A DNA stretch of 38,509 bases. Origin: Alistipes sp. GTDB lineage: Bacteria > Bacteroidota > Bacteroidia > Bacteroidales > Rikenellaceae. A model generated the notes under the pieces. The model did not search any database, had not been told where the DNA came from, and saw nothing but the letters and a program-made list of their open reading frames with translations. The translations under genes and the position numbers were made by a program. The stretch spans positions 1 through 38,509 of the forward strand of contig JAHHQL010000015.1 of assembly GCA_020026415.1 (NCBI GenBank). The letters run 5' to 3'. Below, piece after piece: positions 1 through 7,818 of this stretch (position 1 is the first letter of the stretch; each line of letters begins with the position of its first letter).

Positions 1-682
1 GTAGACATCCAAACACTCAGCCTCGGGTCATAGTACCTCGCACCATAGTAATACAATCCCGTTTCCTCGTCGAATTCTTTCGCGTTGAAGAGATAAGGCG
101 TATTCCAGATGCTGTTCCGCTCTTCAATGAACACTTCGCCGAACGGCACATACTCGATGTGCTGGACCACCTCGCCGTCCAGATTGGTGATGTAGCTGCT
201 GCTGCCCAAGTGGTCGGGATGGTAGTAGAACTGCAACTTCTCGTATGCGTCCGGTTACATAGTCGTTGTTGTCCGTTCCGTTGTACGGCACCTCAAAAAT
301 AGCATAATTATCCTTAATTACCTGCTGTTGGGCGGAATACTTTTGCTTGTAATTCACAGAAATTCTGTCCGTCTCACTGCCGGCATACTGGATGCGTCTC
401 GGGTCGGAACCGTAGGAGGCGAAGTCGCCAATCTTGGAAATGATGCGCTGCGAACCGATATAGATGTGCTTGGTGTAGCGTTTTCGGTGTTGGTGCGTCC
501 GCCCGCAAACTCGGAGTTCACGTAGAACTGTTCACCCTCACCGGAGGTCTTCACCGTGCGTTCTCCGTCGGCATCGGAAGCCGTCAGGCGGTTCTCCTCG
601 TCCCAGCGGAGTTTGCGCTCGGCTGCCGTGGAATCTAACGCGCCGTAGGTGTACTCATCTGTCCTTTTTATTGAGATGAATT
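1..682 (-). pseudogene. RHS-repeat protein remnant, C-terminal core, frameshifted and internally deleted
   Basis: Reading the minus strand, three stretches match the conserved C-terminal core of Bacteroidetes RHS proteins but not in one frame. The first (about 675-490) reads TYGALD, LRWDEENRL, DADGERTVKTSGEGEQFYVN and AGGRTNT. The second (about 488-257, other frame) reads RYTKHIYIGSQRI, YGSDPRRIQYAGSETD and YNGTDNNDYV. The third (about 251-1, back in the first frame) reads DAYEKLQFYYHPDHLGSSSY, EYVPFGEVF and TGLYYYGARYYDPR, and is open at the window edge. The first-frame ORF reaches a stop at 354, so the gene cannot make one protein. Compared with family sequences as I remember them, segments are missing between ENRL and DADGERT, between GRTNT and RYTKH, and between NNDYV and DAYEKL. 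The right boundary is uncertain; it abuts the stop of the peptidase gene. RHS proteins are large polymorphic-toxin or surface proteins; this copy is very probably dead. Confidence 0.85.
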
Positions 683-1093
683 TTATTTGCGGCAGATTCG
701 CCGTAAGAACCACAAGGGGTATTTTCTTAAAGGTTTCAGCCATAACCAAAGCCGTGCGAAGAAGAGATGCACGCGCCCGCAATCGACAATGCCATAGACA
801 TGATCCCGTGCGATATGCTCCATGCCGATTGTGTTGCCGTCGCCGAAAAGGATAATCCGATCTTTTTCCACGCGGACAATGCGGTGGATGACGAAATGGC
901 CGTTGTCGGTCTCGCCCAAAACCACGTGGCCTCGCTTCAAATCCCCCTCGCGTAAGGGGCGCAGATGAACTTTCTGACCGCTTTGGAAGAAGGGCAGCAT
1001 ACTTTGCCCCTGCACACGAAGCGACACCTCCTGTCCTTCGAGCAAGAGGTCGCGTGTCAGTTGAAATCCCGAATTATTCGACAGAGCGCGCAT
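683..1093 (-). CDS. S24/S26-family (ER-type signal peptidase-like) serine peptidase
   Basis: A 136-residue protein related to type I signal peptidases and LexA-like S24 peptidases. The Ser box is GQSMLP (Ser31). The second box reads FVIHRIVRV with His70, followed by FGDGN with Asp85. A His in place of the bacterial Lys is the pattern of archaeal/ER-type S26 enzymes, so a Ser-His-Asp centre is likely (family knowledge). No N-terminal membrane anchor is present; a hydrophobic Trp/Leu-rich stretch with basic residues forms the C-terminus (about residues 108-136) and may be the membrane contact. Its ATG overlaps the stop of the upstream kinase gene (TAATG), so the two are translationally coupled. 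In Bacteroidetes such short peptidases accompany HprK-like kinases and ABC exporters; removal of a leader peptide is a plausible but unproven role. An RHS remnant lies directly downstream. Confidence 0.8.
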   Translation of the reverse strand: MRALSNNSGFQLTRDLLLEGQEVSLRVQGQSMLPFFQSGQKVHLRPLREGDLKRGHVVLGETDNGHFVIHRIVRVEKDRIILFGDGNTIGMEHIARDHVYGIVDCGRVHLFFARLWLWLKPLRKYPLWFLRRICRK

Positions 1094-1971
1094 TACTGAT
1101 TGTCGGATTCAAACAGCGTGTCGCGTACCAGACGTGCGGCATCGCCGTTGGGAAGACATTCCAAGTGATATACCTCCGTGTGCTTGAGGATCGTGGAGAC
1201 GGTGGCGCAGACGGCATTGAAAAGTTGCTTGTCGTGCGAGAATGCCAGCGGACACGAGGGCAGCAGGGCACCGATCGACTCCAGACGGCTCAATTTGCGC
1301 AGGCGGTTGTGTGGGGCTTGCGAAAGACGTACAAAGGCGCGGATGGGCACACGGGCATTGATGTAGCAGGGCGTTTTCCCGCTCCAAGCCGAACCGTAGC
1401 AGTCGGCCGCGCGGTCGGCATTGCCGCAGACGATCGGGCTGTCGTCGTTCAGAAGACGTGCGCCCTCGATATGTTCGCGCCACATGCGGGTGTGAGTACT
1501 TTTGCCTGTCCCCGATTCACCGAGCATCAGCACGGCCTGTCCCCGATAGACGATCACCGACGAGTGGATGGCAACGGTGTTGCGGTGTACGGCGGTGATG
1601 TTGTAGGCGATCCAAAGGCCGAAACGAAGGCTGCTGAGCAGATGGTTCGAGTCGTGGTCGCAGATGACCTGACGTCCGTCGTTCGAGATGCGTAAGGTTG
1701 TGACAGGTGCCGAGGTATCGTGCGGCAGAATGTAAAGCATATAGTTGTCACCGTCGTCAAGGCCAAACCGGCAGTCGGCTTCCGCCTCGGCAAAATCGAA
1801 TTTTTCGAGTTCGTGGTATTCGCCCACGGGTTTGACGTCGGGGCTGTAAGTGACTTCAAAATTGACATTTCCCGGTTCTTCGGTCTTGAACGGGGCAAGT
1901 CCCTGTGCAAAAAATCCAGTGACGAATTTATCGGGCAGGGAGAAACGGATTTTTGCGATCGTGAATATCAT
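1093..1971 (-). CDS. HprK-like P-loop kinase (HPr kinase/PEPCK-fold), peptide-maturation type
   Basis: A 292-residue protein with an N-terminal domain of about 125 residues without recognised motifs, then a P-loop GESGTGKST (residues 151-159) preceded by the IHSSVIVYRG lead-in typical of HPr-kinase-like proteins. LLNDDSPIV (173-181) fits the Asp-rich second nucleotide-binding motif. Proteins of this type sit in lasso-peptide and related RiPP clusters in several phyla, often annotated as HPr kinase or PEP carboxykinase; the substrate there is probably a small molecule or the precursor peptide rather than HPr (family knowledge, not shown here). Its ATG overlaps the exporter stop by ATGA, and its own stop overlaps the peptidase start, placing it in the middle of a tightly coupled trio. 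True HPr kinase has a different N-terminal domain, so I do not assign hprK. Confidence 0.8.
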   Translation of the reverse strand: MIFTIAKIRFSLPDKFVTGFFAQGLAPFKTEEPGNVNFEVTYSPDVKPVGEYHELEKFDFAEAEADCRFGLDDGDNYMLYILPHDTSAPVTTLRISNDGRQVICDHDSNHLLSSLRFGLWIAYNITAVHRNTVAIHSSVIVYRGQAVLMLGESGTGKSTHTRMWREHIEGARLLNDDSPIVCGNADRAADCYGSAWSGKTPCYINARVPIRAFVRLSQAPHNRLRKLSRLESIGALLPSCPLAFSHDKQLFNAVCATVSTILKHTEVYHLECLPNGDAARLVRDTLFESDNQ

Positions 1972-3683
1972 GGTTTATTTGTTTTTTTTGTTTCGAGGGT
2001 GATGATTCGGTTGCAGTATTCGAGGGTTGTCTCTCGATGGGCGATGACGATGAGTGTCAGCCCCGGATGCTCTTCGGCCAGACGGGCGATGGCACGATTG
2101 ACCTCCTGTTCGGTGCAGGCATCGAGTGCCGAGGTGGCTTCGTCGAAAAACAGCACATCGGCGTTGCGATACAGGGCACGGGCGATGCCGATCCGCTGGC
2201 GTTGTCCGCCCGAAAGACGGCATCCGCACTCTCCGACGGGGGTGTCGATGCCGCGGGGCAGTGAACGGATGAAATCACCCAATTGGGCTGTTTCCAGCGC
2301 ACGCATGACTTGGTTGCGGTCGATCTCCTTGTCGGGAATCCCCAATGCCACGTTTCCCGCAAATGAAGTGTCGGCCAAAAATAGGTTTTGCGACACGTAT
2401 CCGATGCGGCGTTGCCACATACGGCGGTTTTGGGGATTGAGCGTGGTCTGGTCAATGCGTATTGTGCCCGATGTCGGGGTGTAAAGCCCCAAAAGCAGAT
2501 TGAACAGGGTCGTTTTGCCTGCACCCGACTCTCCGCGGATGCCGATCCGTTCGCCCTTGTGTATTGTAAGCGAAAGATGGCAGAAAAGATCCTCCTTTTC
2601 GTCGTCGAAACGGAACGAGAGGTCTTCGACCGTGATCGCTTTTTTGAAAGAGATCTGACGATGTTCCTCACGGAGCGAATCGGGATCCGTCGAGGCGGGG
2701 GCTTCGCGAAGGATGTCGATCGTATAGCGGTTATAGCGGATGGCGGTCCAACTTGCGAGGATCGAACGGACGGACGGCATCAGGCGGAGCGCAGCCACGG
2801 CGAAGACACCGAACAAAAGGCGTGCTTCCGTGGGATCGTCGCCCAGACTCATACCGACCAGAAGTGCCATACCCACGGCAAGTCCCGTCTCGGTGATTGA
2901 AGAGGGGAGCGAACGCATCAGCGAATCGCGCATGCGGATGCGGATGATGCGATCTGTCGAGGTGTCGAACTGGCGGAGCATCTTCGGGAAGGCATCGTTG
3001 ATCTCGATGTCGGCATAGCCGCGGAAAGTTTCGGCGACAAGGCGCATTTTTTCGCGTTGTGCCTTGTTTTCCTCATCGCCGTATTGCACCAATTTGTGAC
3101 GCACGAGCGTATAGTAGAGACACATCGAAGGGATGAAGACCGCCATGGCAAGCAGTGCGCCTGCGGGAGCATAAAAAAGCAGTGTCCCGAACAACATGAC
3201 AAACAGCAACAATTCCACAATGATGGAGGTCGCGGGAGTCAATATGCCCGTGACGAATGCCAGACATACGAAATTGACGTTGCGTGTGAGCAGTTGCGAA
3301 TTGGAGTTTTTGATGAACCCTAATCCCTTCTGATGGTAGGCGGTGAACAGACGACGCGAAAGCGTGCGGTAGAGACACATCACATAGCGGTTCTCGATCT
3401 GCATCAAGACAACATCAATGACGTTTTTCAACAGGATGAATCCCACCACACCCGCACACAGCCACAACGAAAAGGCGCGTTGCGATTCAAGACCCGAAGC
3501 GGTGAACAGGCGGTGCATGATACCTTCCTGCGTGATCTGCGAGGGGTCGAGTACCATAGTCAGTACGGGCAGCAGCACGGCCAGTCCTGCAAGGTTCATT
3601 ACCGCGCGGATCAGGAGCGTGAGGGTAATCCACAATCCGCGACGGCGAAACGGTCGGGGGAGTATGGCAAGCAATCCGTTCAT
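1968..3683 (-). CDS. ABC transporter, fused membrane and ATPase domains (exporter)
   Basis: A 571-residue half-transporter. The N-terminal half carries hydrophobic segments at roughly 20-45, 72-95, 140-190 and 265-300, as in a type IV (ABC-B-like) exporter. The ATPase domain has Walker A GESGAGKT (384-391), a Q-loop in YVSQNLFL (about 429-436), signature LSGGQ (490-494), Walker B VLFFDE (510-515) and H-loop His549 in IAHRET. All ATPase motifs are intact. It would dimerise in the inner membrane and export a substrate; the coupled HprK-like and S26-like genes suggest a modified peptide, but lipid or drug export cannot be excluded. It starts two bases after the stop of the AddA-like gene and overlaps the kinase start by four bases, so it is in one transcript with both. 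Confidence 0.9.
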   Translation of the reverse strand: MNGLLAILPRPFRRRGLWITLTLLIRAVMNLAGLAVLLPVLTMVLDPSQITQEGIMHRLFTASGLESQRAFSLWLCAGVVGFILLKNVIDVVLMQIENRYVMCLYRTLSRRLFTAYHQKGLGFIKNSNSQLLTRNVNFVCLAFVTGILTPATSIIVELLLFVMLFGTLLFYAPAGALLAMAVFIPSMCLYYTLVRHKLVQYGDEENKAQREKMRLVAETFRGYADIEINDAFPKMLRQFDTSTDRIIRIRMRDSLMRSLPSSITETGLAVGMALLVGMSLGDDPTEARLLFGVFAVAALRLMPSVRSILASWTAIRYNRYTIDILREAPASTDPDSLREEHRQISFKKAITVEDLSFRFDDEKEDLFCHLSLTIHKGERIGIRGESGAGKTTLFNLLLGLYTPTSGTIRIDQTTLNPQNRRMWQRRIGYVSQNLFLADTSFAGNVALGIPDKEIDRNQVMRALETAQLGDFIRSLPRGIDTPVGECGCRLSGGQRQRIGIARALYRNADVLFFDEATSALDACTEQEVNRAIARLAEEHPGLTLIVIAHRETTLEYCNRIITLETKKTNKP

Positions 3684-3685
3684 TG

Positions 3686-6600
3686 TTATTCGACTTTTTG
3701 GATTTCACCCCGCAGCACATACCACAGGTAACCCGTACAGGGGGTGTAGCCCATACGCCTAAGGATCGAGAGGTAGTCTCTGACCTGACGGCGGTTGGCT
3801 TCGGTGGGTTGATTTCCGAACTTGTAATCCACCACGACGGCCTCCCCTCGGCGGATCATCACGCGGTCGGGGCGGCGGGTCGAACCCTGCGGGAGGATGA
3901 TGTCGTTTTCGGTGCGGATGTCGCTCCACGTACCCGAAAACCAATCGGCAACCATCGGGATGCACATTACTTCTTCCAATTTTGAAAGGAGCGTGTCGGC
4001 CTCCTGCCGGTTGAGCAGTCCGTCGAGGGTCATCTGACGGATCGCCTCCCGGATGTCATCGGTGGTTTCGGCTTCCTGAAAGGCCTTGTGCATCATGATA
4101 CCGAAATCACGCGGTGAACGGATGTTGTCCATCTCCTCGATGTAGCGTTCCGACGGAAGGCTTAAGCGCAGTTCGGCTTCGGAGGTTCGGTAATGTTCCA
4201 GAATGACGTGGCGTGTGGAGTCGTCCTTCGATTCCTTGAAAGGTTCGGGGGCGGAGGGTTCGCCCAACTCATAGCGGATGTTGCCCTCATCGGTGGTCGT
4301 TTGGCGCAACTCGTCCCACGAGGGGCGGATCGGTGTCATGCGATCGGCATCGGGGGCAGCAACATCCTCGAACGTCATCGGGTCATTGATGTGGTTGAGG
4401 ATCAGACTGCTGACGCGGTTACTGTCCTTCCGGGGGACGAAAATGTGGAGCGACTCGGCGGCACGGGTCAGTGCCACATAGAGCAGATTGATGTTGTCGA
4501 TGTGCGAGAAGAGTTTTTCGTGATAGAACGACTTCGCAAAATCCGACTCCATCATCTGTTTCTTGTATTTCACGGGGAAACGCCCGATTTCGGACGCATC
4601 GCCCGTGCTTTTTGCCCACACGATGGAGTTCGTGCGGGGATCCATCGTCCATTGGCAGTAGGGGATGATGACGGCGGGTTTCTCCAGACCTTTGGCCTTG
4701 TGGATGGTGGAGATTTCGATGGTCTCGCGGCTCTCCTCGATCGAAAGTGACTTTGAAGATCCCTGCTCCTCCCACCATTTCAGGTAGAGCGGGATGTCGG
4801 CCACTTTATTTGCCGAAAAGGCGATGATCTGTTCGTGGATGGCTTGCAGATAGGCAGTCTGTTGGCGATCCTCCTCCAGCGAATGGCGGATCACGATGCG
4901 CTCGAATGCCTCTTCGGGCGAAAGAATGCTCAGCGAGATGAAGAATTGGCGTTCGTCGTCATCGAGAGCCTGATCGAACGGACGATTCAGAAAACGGTTA
5001 TAGACTGCGCGGTTGAGTTTGTCGTCGGGGTTGATTGTCAGCGACATGGATGCGGCAATGAATCCGCTGACGGGTGCCGATCCGATAATAAGAGCCTCCT
5101 GTGTCATCACATCGAAGTGGTGGCGCGGGTCTTTGTTCTGTTGTTTGAATCCGAGCAGTTTGTCGGCGATCTCTGCGCCGTCGCTTTTTTTCCGCACGAG
5201 GATCAGAATGTCGCACGGGCGGAATCCCCGATCCAGCAATTGGCAGATGCACTCCACGACGGGAGGTTCTTCGGCGTAGGTTTCCACGGTAACATAACCC
5301 GGACGGGTACATTTGCGTTTGGCGTTCTGGGCGTGTCCCGCATAGGCGTTTTTCAGCATGTCGTGCCATGCGGCGTTCTCCTCGATCGAGAGGATGCCTT
5401 GTTCGCGGGCGGCGTTGAGTTCGGCGTTGAGCGCGGCATTGTCGCCCGCAATGATGCGCGCCATGAGGTTGTTGTTGAACTCCACGACGGCGGGAAGACT
5501 GCGGTAGTTGTCGCGCATAATCTTCTCCTCGGTGTCGTTGCGTCCCAAAGCGTTCTTCGCCTCGTGGTGCAGCAACTCCCAATCACCGCCTCGCCAGCGG
5601 TAGATCGACTGTTTGATGTCGCCCACCAAAAATACGCTGTTGTCCTCCGATTGCGCCATGGCATTCTGCAACAGGGGCAGGAAATTTTTCCATTCGCGGA
5701 GCGATGTGTCTTGAAATTCGTCGATCATGAACCGATCGAACCGATTGCCGACCTTCTCGTAGATAAACGGCACGTCGTTGTCGCCGATAAACTCTGCCAA
5801 GATCTGTTTCGTTTCGGAGAGCAGCATCAGATTCTGCTCTTCGCACATTTGCTTGACCTGTTCGTAGAGGTCTGTCAGCAGGGCGAAACTGCGGAAATTC
5901 TCGCGAAGGAGTGCCGTGGTGTTCCACTTGTCGAAATTCTCGTCGTAGAGGGTGCAGATGCGCCTCAGGAGCGGTTGCAGGGTTGTAACGAGCGGTGCGG
6001 CGGGGGATTCTTTCGGACACCATCCGTCGGTTGTCGTACTCATCTGGGCAACGGTCGGGGTATAGGCCGTAAGGTTGCCCGAAGCGATCTTCTGAAAGTA
6101 AAACGCAAAACTTCGGCTCTTGCCCTTGAAATCTGCGGGTGTGATGCCGTTTCGGGTCATGAGGTCGATTGCCTCTTGGGCGCAGGAGATGATCTCCTCG
6201 CGGGTGCGGTTGCTTTGTCCGGTCGCTTTGCGGACGATTCCGTCCAACTTGTCGCGCATGCCTTTCACGCCGATCGCCTCTTGGTTTGCTTCCTTGAAAA
6301 TCTCGTTGCCCATGGCGAGGATGCCCTCGCGGACATCCCATTTTTCGCCCCGTTCGATGCGTTCCCCGATGAATTTGATGAGCCATTTCTTCAGATCCTC
6401 GTCCGAGGCGATTTGTTCGATCAGTGCATCGGTGCTTTTGGCAAGGAGAGTCGTGGTTTCGAGTTCGATGTTGTAATTCAGATCCAGCCCCAATTCCTTG
6501 ATGAAAGCACGCAGGATGCGCTGGAAAAAGGTGTCGATGGTCAGCACCGTAAAGTGGGAGTAGTCGTGCAGAATCTTCGACCGTACCTGTCGGGCGCGGT

Positions 6601-6853
6601 CGCGGATGATCTCCTCCGAAAGGTGCAACTCCCGACAGAGGTTCTGCATGTAGTTGCTTTCGCAGCCCGATGCCAGAGTGTGAATCTCTTTCAGAATACG
6701 CGATTTCATCTCCTCGGTGGCTTTGTTGGTGAAGGTCACCGCAAGGATGTGGCGGTAAACGGAGGGTTGCTCTATGGCATCCCGCACATATTTGTAGGCC
6801 AGTTGGTAGGTCTTGCCCGATCCGGCACTCGCGTTGAAGATTTTTGCTCTCAC
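3686..6853 (-). CDS. AddA/RecB-like UvrD-family helicase with C-terminal PD-(D/E)XK nuclease
   Basis: A 1055-residue superfamily 1 helicase-nuclease. Visible motifs in order: I, ASAGSGKT (8-15); Ia, AVTFTNKATEEMK; II, FMIDEFQDTS; III, LVGDIKQSIYRWRGGD; IV, NYRSLP; V, STIHKAKGLE; VI, YVALTRAAESL. The C-terminus has a PD-(D/E)XK nuclease: the His of IMMHKAF, the Asp of RPDRV and VVDYKFG. It should resect double-strand ends for homologous repair together with an AddB-type partner. That partner is probably the plus-strand gene at 7819-10674, which is divergent rather than in the same operon as in classical addBA. No Cys cluster is seen here; the partner carries it. The start follows the family N-terminus (AKIFNASAGSGKT), so little upstream extension is possible. 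No clear promoter was found in the 245 bases upstream. Confidence 0.92.
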   Translation of the reverse strand: MRAKIFNASAGSGKTYQLAYKYVRDAIEQPSVYRHILAVTFTNKATEEMKSRILKEIHTLASGCESNYMQNLCRELHLSEEIIRDRARQVRSKILHDYSHFTVLTIDTFFQRILRAFIKELGLDLNYNIELETTTLLAKSTDALIEQIASDEDLKKWLIKFIGERIERGEKWDVREGILAMGNEIFKEANQEAIGVKGMRDKLDGIVRKATGQSNRTREEIISCAQEAIDLMTRNGITPADFKGKSRSFAFYFQKIASGNLTAYTPTVAQMSTTTDGWCPKESPAAPLVTTLQPLLRRICTLYDENFDKWNTTALLRENFRSFALLTDLYEQVKQMCEEQNLMLLSETKQILAEFIGDNDVPFIYEKVGNRFDRFMIDEFQDTSLREWKNFLPLLQNAMAQSEDNSVFLVGDIKQSIYRWRGGDWELLHHEAKNALGRNDTEEKIMRDNYRSLPAVVEFNNNLMARIIAGDNAALNAELNAAREQGILSIEENAAWHDMLKNAYAGHAQNAKRKCTRPGYVTVETYAEEPPVVECICQLLDRGFRPCDILILVRKKSDGAEIADKLLGFKQQNKDPRHHFDVMTQEALIIGSAPVSGFIAASMSLTINPDDKLNRAVYNRFLNRPFDQALDDDERQFFISLSILSPEEAFERIVIRHSLEEDRQQTAYLQAIHEQIIAFSANKVADIPLYLKWWEEQGSSKSLSIEESRETIEISTIHKAKGLEKPAVIIPYCQWTMDPRTNSIVWAKSTGDASEIGRFPVKYKKQMMESDFAKSFYHEKLFSHIDNINLLYVALTRAAESLHIFVPRKDSNRVSSLILNHINDPMTFEDVAAPDADRMTPIRPSWDELRQTTTDEGNIRYELGEPSAPEPFKESKDDSTRHVILEHYRTSEAELRLSLPSERYIEEMDNIRSPRDFGIMMHKAFQEAETTDDIREAIRQMTLDGLLNRQEADTLLSKLEEVMCIPMVADWFSGTWSDIRTENDIILPQGSTRRPDRVMIRRGEAVVVDYKFGNQPTEANRRQVRDYLSILRRMGYTPCTGYLWYVLRGEIQKVE

Positions 6854-6884
6854 TTCTGGGGTATGTGGTTGATTCTTAAATGAT

Positions 6885-6892
6885 TATCTTTG
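6885..6892 (+). promoter_or_regulatory. Possible -7 element (TATCTTTG) in the 245-base divergent region
   Basis: TATCTTTG matches the Bacteroidetes -7 consensus TAnnTTTG. Its start point would lie near 6899, giving about a 200-base leader before the DUF2807 gene. A -33 TTG lies only 13-14 bases upstream instead of about 19, so the match is half convincing. The rest of 6854-7098 is AT-rich and shows no gene or clear hairpin. Confidence 0.3.
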
Positions 6893-7098
6893 TGTAAAAA
6901 AGATGCGAACCGTATATTTATACAAAAATCGGAAAATTTCTTGAGATCTGCAAACAAAAAAACGGGAAAACATATGTTCGTTTCATTGTGAAGCGGATGT
7001 GTTGTAAGGCTCTTGTAGGAAGAAAACCGAAAAAATATGGGCAAACCAATCCCGTTCTCGCGGAAAATTTGTAAATTAGTCCCATAAAATCAGATAAT

Positions 7099-7815
7099 AT
7101 GAAAAGAATGATGTTGGCCTTTGCGGCTGTCCTTATGGCGTTTACGGGCTTTGCTCAAACGCAATCCGATGAAAATACAACCTCCGCCGTCCAAAGCGAG
7201 TGGCTGCAAAACTTCTCCTCGCTCGAAATTTTGGGCCCGGTGGATGTGGTGCTCGTTGCCGTGAGCGGGGAGCAGGCTCCCAAAATATCGTGGGATACAA
7301 AGGGGGCTTATACCTCCAAATTCCGATATCAGATCAAGGATCGCGTGTTACGCATCTCGGAACGCACGGATCCGCGCCGTCCCGAACGCACAACCGTGAC
7401 AGTGTATTACAATACGCTCCGTGAACTGCGTGTGAGCGATGCCCGCGTGACGTGTCAGGACACCCTGTGCGGCGATTTGTTCGACCTCTATGTTGAGGGA
7501 AAGTCGTCGGTTGAGGCGGGGTTGGATGTGAAGGATTTGAAAATGGATCTTTCGGGTCAGAGCACGGCCAACCTTTCGGGTGTGGCGCGTTATATGACGC
7601 TGACGGCAACCGCGGGCACGGTGTCGGCCGAGGCTTTGGACGTGATGTCCGCCACGGTCGAATCGCGGAGCGGTGCCTCGGTACGAATCAGCGTTTCGGA
7701 ACGCATCGACGCCAGAACCTCGATGAGAGGCACGATCACCTTCAAGGGTAAACCCTCGATCGTGCGTGGCGCGGGCGTTCGGTTTATGGGCGGAAGCATT
7801 GTCGGAATCGAATAA
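7099..7815 (+). CDS. DUF2807 (head GIN domain) secreted protein
   Basis: A 238-residue protein. It begins with a classical signal peptide (MKRMMLAFAAVLMAFTGFA, cleavage before Gln20). The remainder has the regular short beta-strand pattern of the Bacteroidetes putative auto-transporter adhesin, head GIN domain family: an early LEILGPVDVVL strand, then VYYNTLRELRVSDAR and repeated strand-turn units such as LYVEGKSSVEAGL and MDLSGQSTANLSG, predicted to stack as a beta-solenoid. The family is abundant in the envelope of Bacteroidetes and its molecular role is not established. The gene ends three bases before the AddB-like gene, so the two probably share a transcript, though no functional link is evident. 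The family assignment is good; the function is unknown. Confidence 0.8.
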   Translation: MKRMMLAFAAVLMAFTGFAQTQSDENTTSAVQSEWLQNFSSLEILGPVDVVLVAVSGEQAPKISWDTKGAYTSKFRYQIKDRVLRISERTDPRRPERTTVTVYYNTLRELRVSDARVTCQDTLCGDLFDLYVEGKSSVEAGLDVKDLKMDLSGQSTANLSGVARYMTLTATAGTVSAEALDVMSATVESRSGASVRISVSERIDARTSMRGTITFKGKPSIVRGAGVRFMGGSIVGIE

Positions 7816-7818
7816 AAA

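Noticed and set aside
4835..6883. A 682-codon plus-strand frame opposite the AddA-like gene
   Set aside because: The minus strand shows all helicase motifs I-VI; the plus-strand product has no recognisable domain and is a codon-bias shadow.
6850..7044. A 64-codon minus-strand frame upstream of the AddA-like gene
   Set aside because: Phe/Ile/Lys-rich composition of AT-rich intergenic DNA, no promoter and no family resemblance.
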